Of a DNA stretch of 5,297 nucleotides, positions 5,270-5,297 are shown in pieces; within the stretch, counting starts at the first letter, position 1; each line of letters begins with the position of its first letter. This DNA is from Gammaproteobacteria bacterium (GTDB lineage Bacteria > Pseudomonadota > Gammaproteobacteria > Arenicellales > Poriferihabitantaceae). Position numbers and translations under genes: made by a program. The notes below the pieces were generated by a model. It was not told where the DNA came from. It worked only from the letters and a program-made list of their open reading frames with translations, and searched no databases. The stretch lies in contig JAHRAW010000007.1 of assembly GCA_020027415.1 (NCBI GenBank), positions 1 to 5,297 on the forward strand, read 5' to 3'.

Positions 5270-5297
5270 TCAGGGCGGGATAATCGGGCCGGGCCGG

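Noticed and set aside
1..5297. CRISPR array, tRNA/rRNA gene, insertion sequence, toxin-antitoxin or phage-defence locus
   Set aside because: No regularly spaced repeats, cloverleaf-like sequence, transposase motifs or paired small toxin/antitoxin genes were seen. An early idea that the 5015-5269 fragment was a MNT-type nucleotidyltransferase was dropped because its C-terminal pattern fits sulfotransferases far better.

Overview
The window looks like an ordinary chromosomal stretch of a GC-rich Gram-negative bacterium, most likely a gammaproteobacterium. The inference rests on an outer-membrane beta-barrel protein ending in a BamA-type C-terminal signature, an E. coli-like CCA-adding enzyme with a C-terminal HD domain, and TrhO. 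The genus cannot be named from the sequence alone.

Layout: (1) Bases 1-344, + strand, hold the 3' end of an outer-membrane beta-barrel gene. It needs a one-base frameshift near 200-213 to read through, and is followed by a strong intrinsic terminator (366-400). (2) Bases 374-2932, - strand, are a tight probable operon in the order cca, VOC-fold (glyoxalase-like) protein, HAD hydrolase. Gaps are 29 and 13 bp, and a candidate promoter lies just upstream of cca. The last HAD codons are written inside the terminator of the convergent beta-barrel gene. (3) Bases 2933-3101 are a divergent intergenic region with a 10-bp inverted repeat. (4) Bases 3102-4019, + strand, encode a ten-helix EamA/DMT transporter. 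(5) Bases 4052-4984, - strand, encode the tRNA uridine-34 hydroxylase TrhO, convergent with the transporter. (6) Bases 5015-5269, - strand, hold the C-terminal part of a family-2 sulfotransferase in AT-richer DNA. It is closed off upstream by an in-frame stop next to a sharp jump to GC-rich sequence at the window edge.

Two genes serve tRNA maturation (cca adds the 3' CCA; trhO modifies the wobble uridine), but they lie in separate transcription units. The rest are a small phosphatase, a VOC-fold protein of unknown substrate and a metabolite exporter.

I found no mobile element, CRISPR array, RNA gene or new multi-gene system. The points worth a second look are short in-frame tandem repeats in two adjacent operon genes, the frameshifted porin-like gene, the terminator/coding overlap, and the sulfotransferase remnant with foreign-looking composition.
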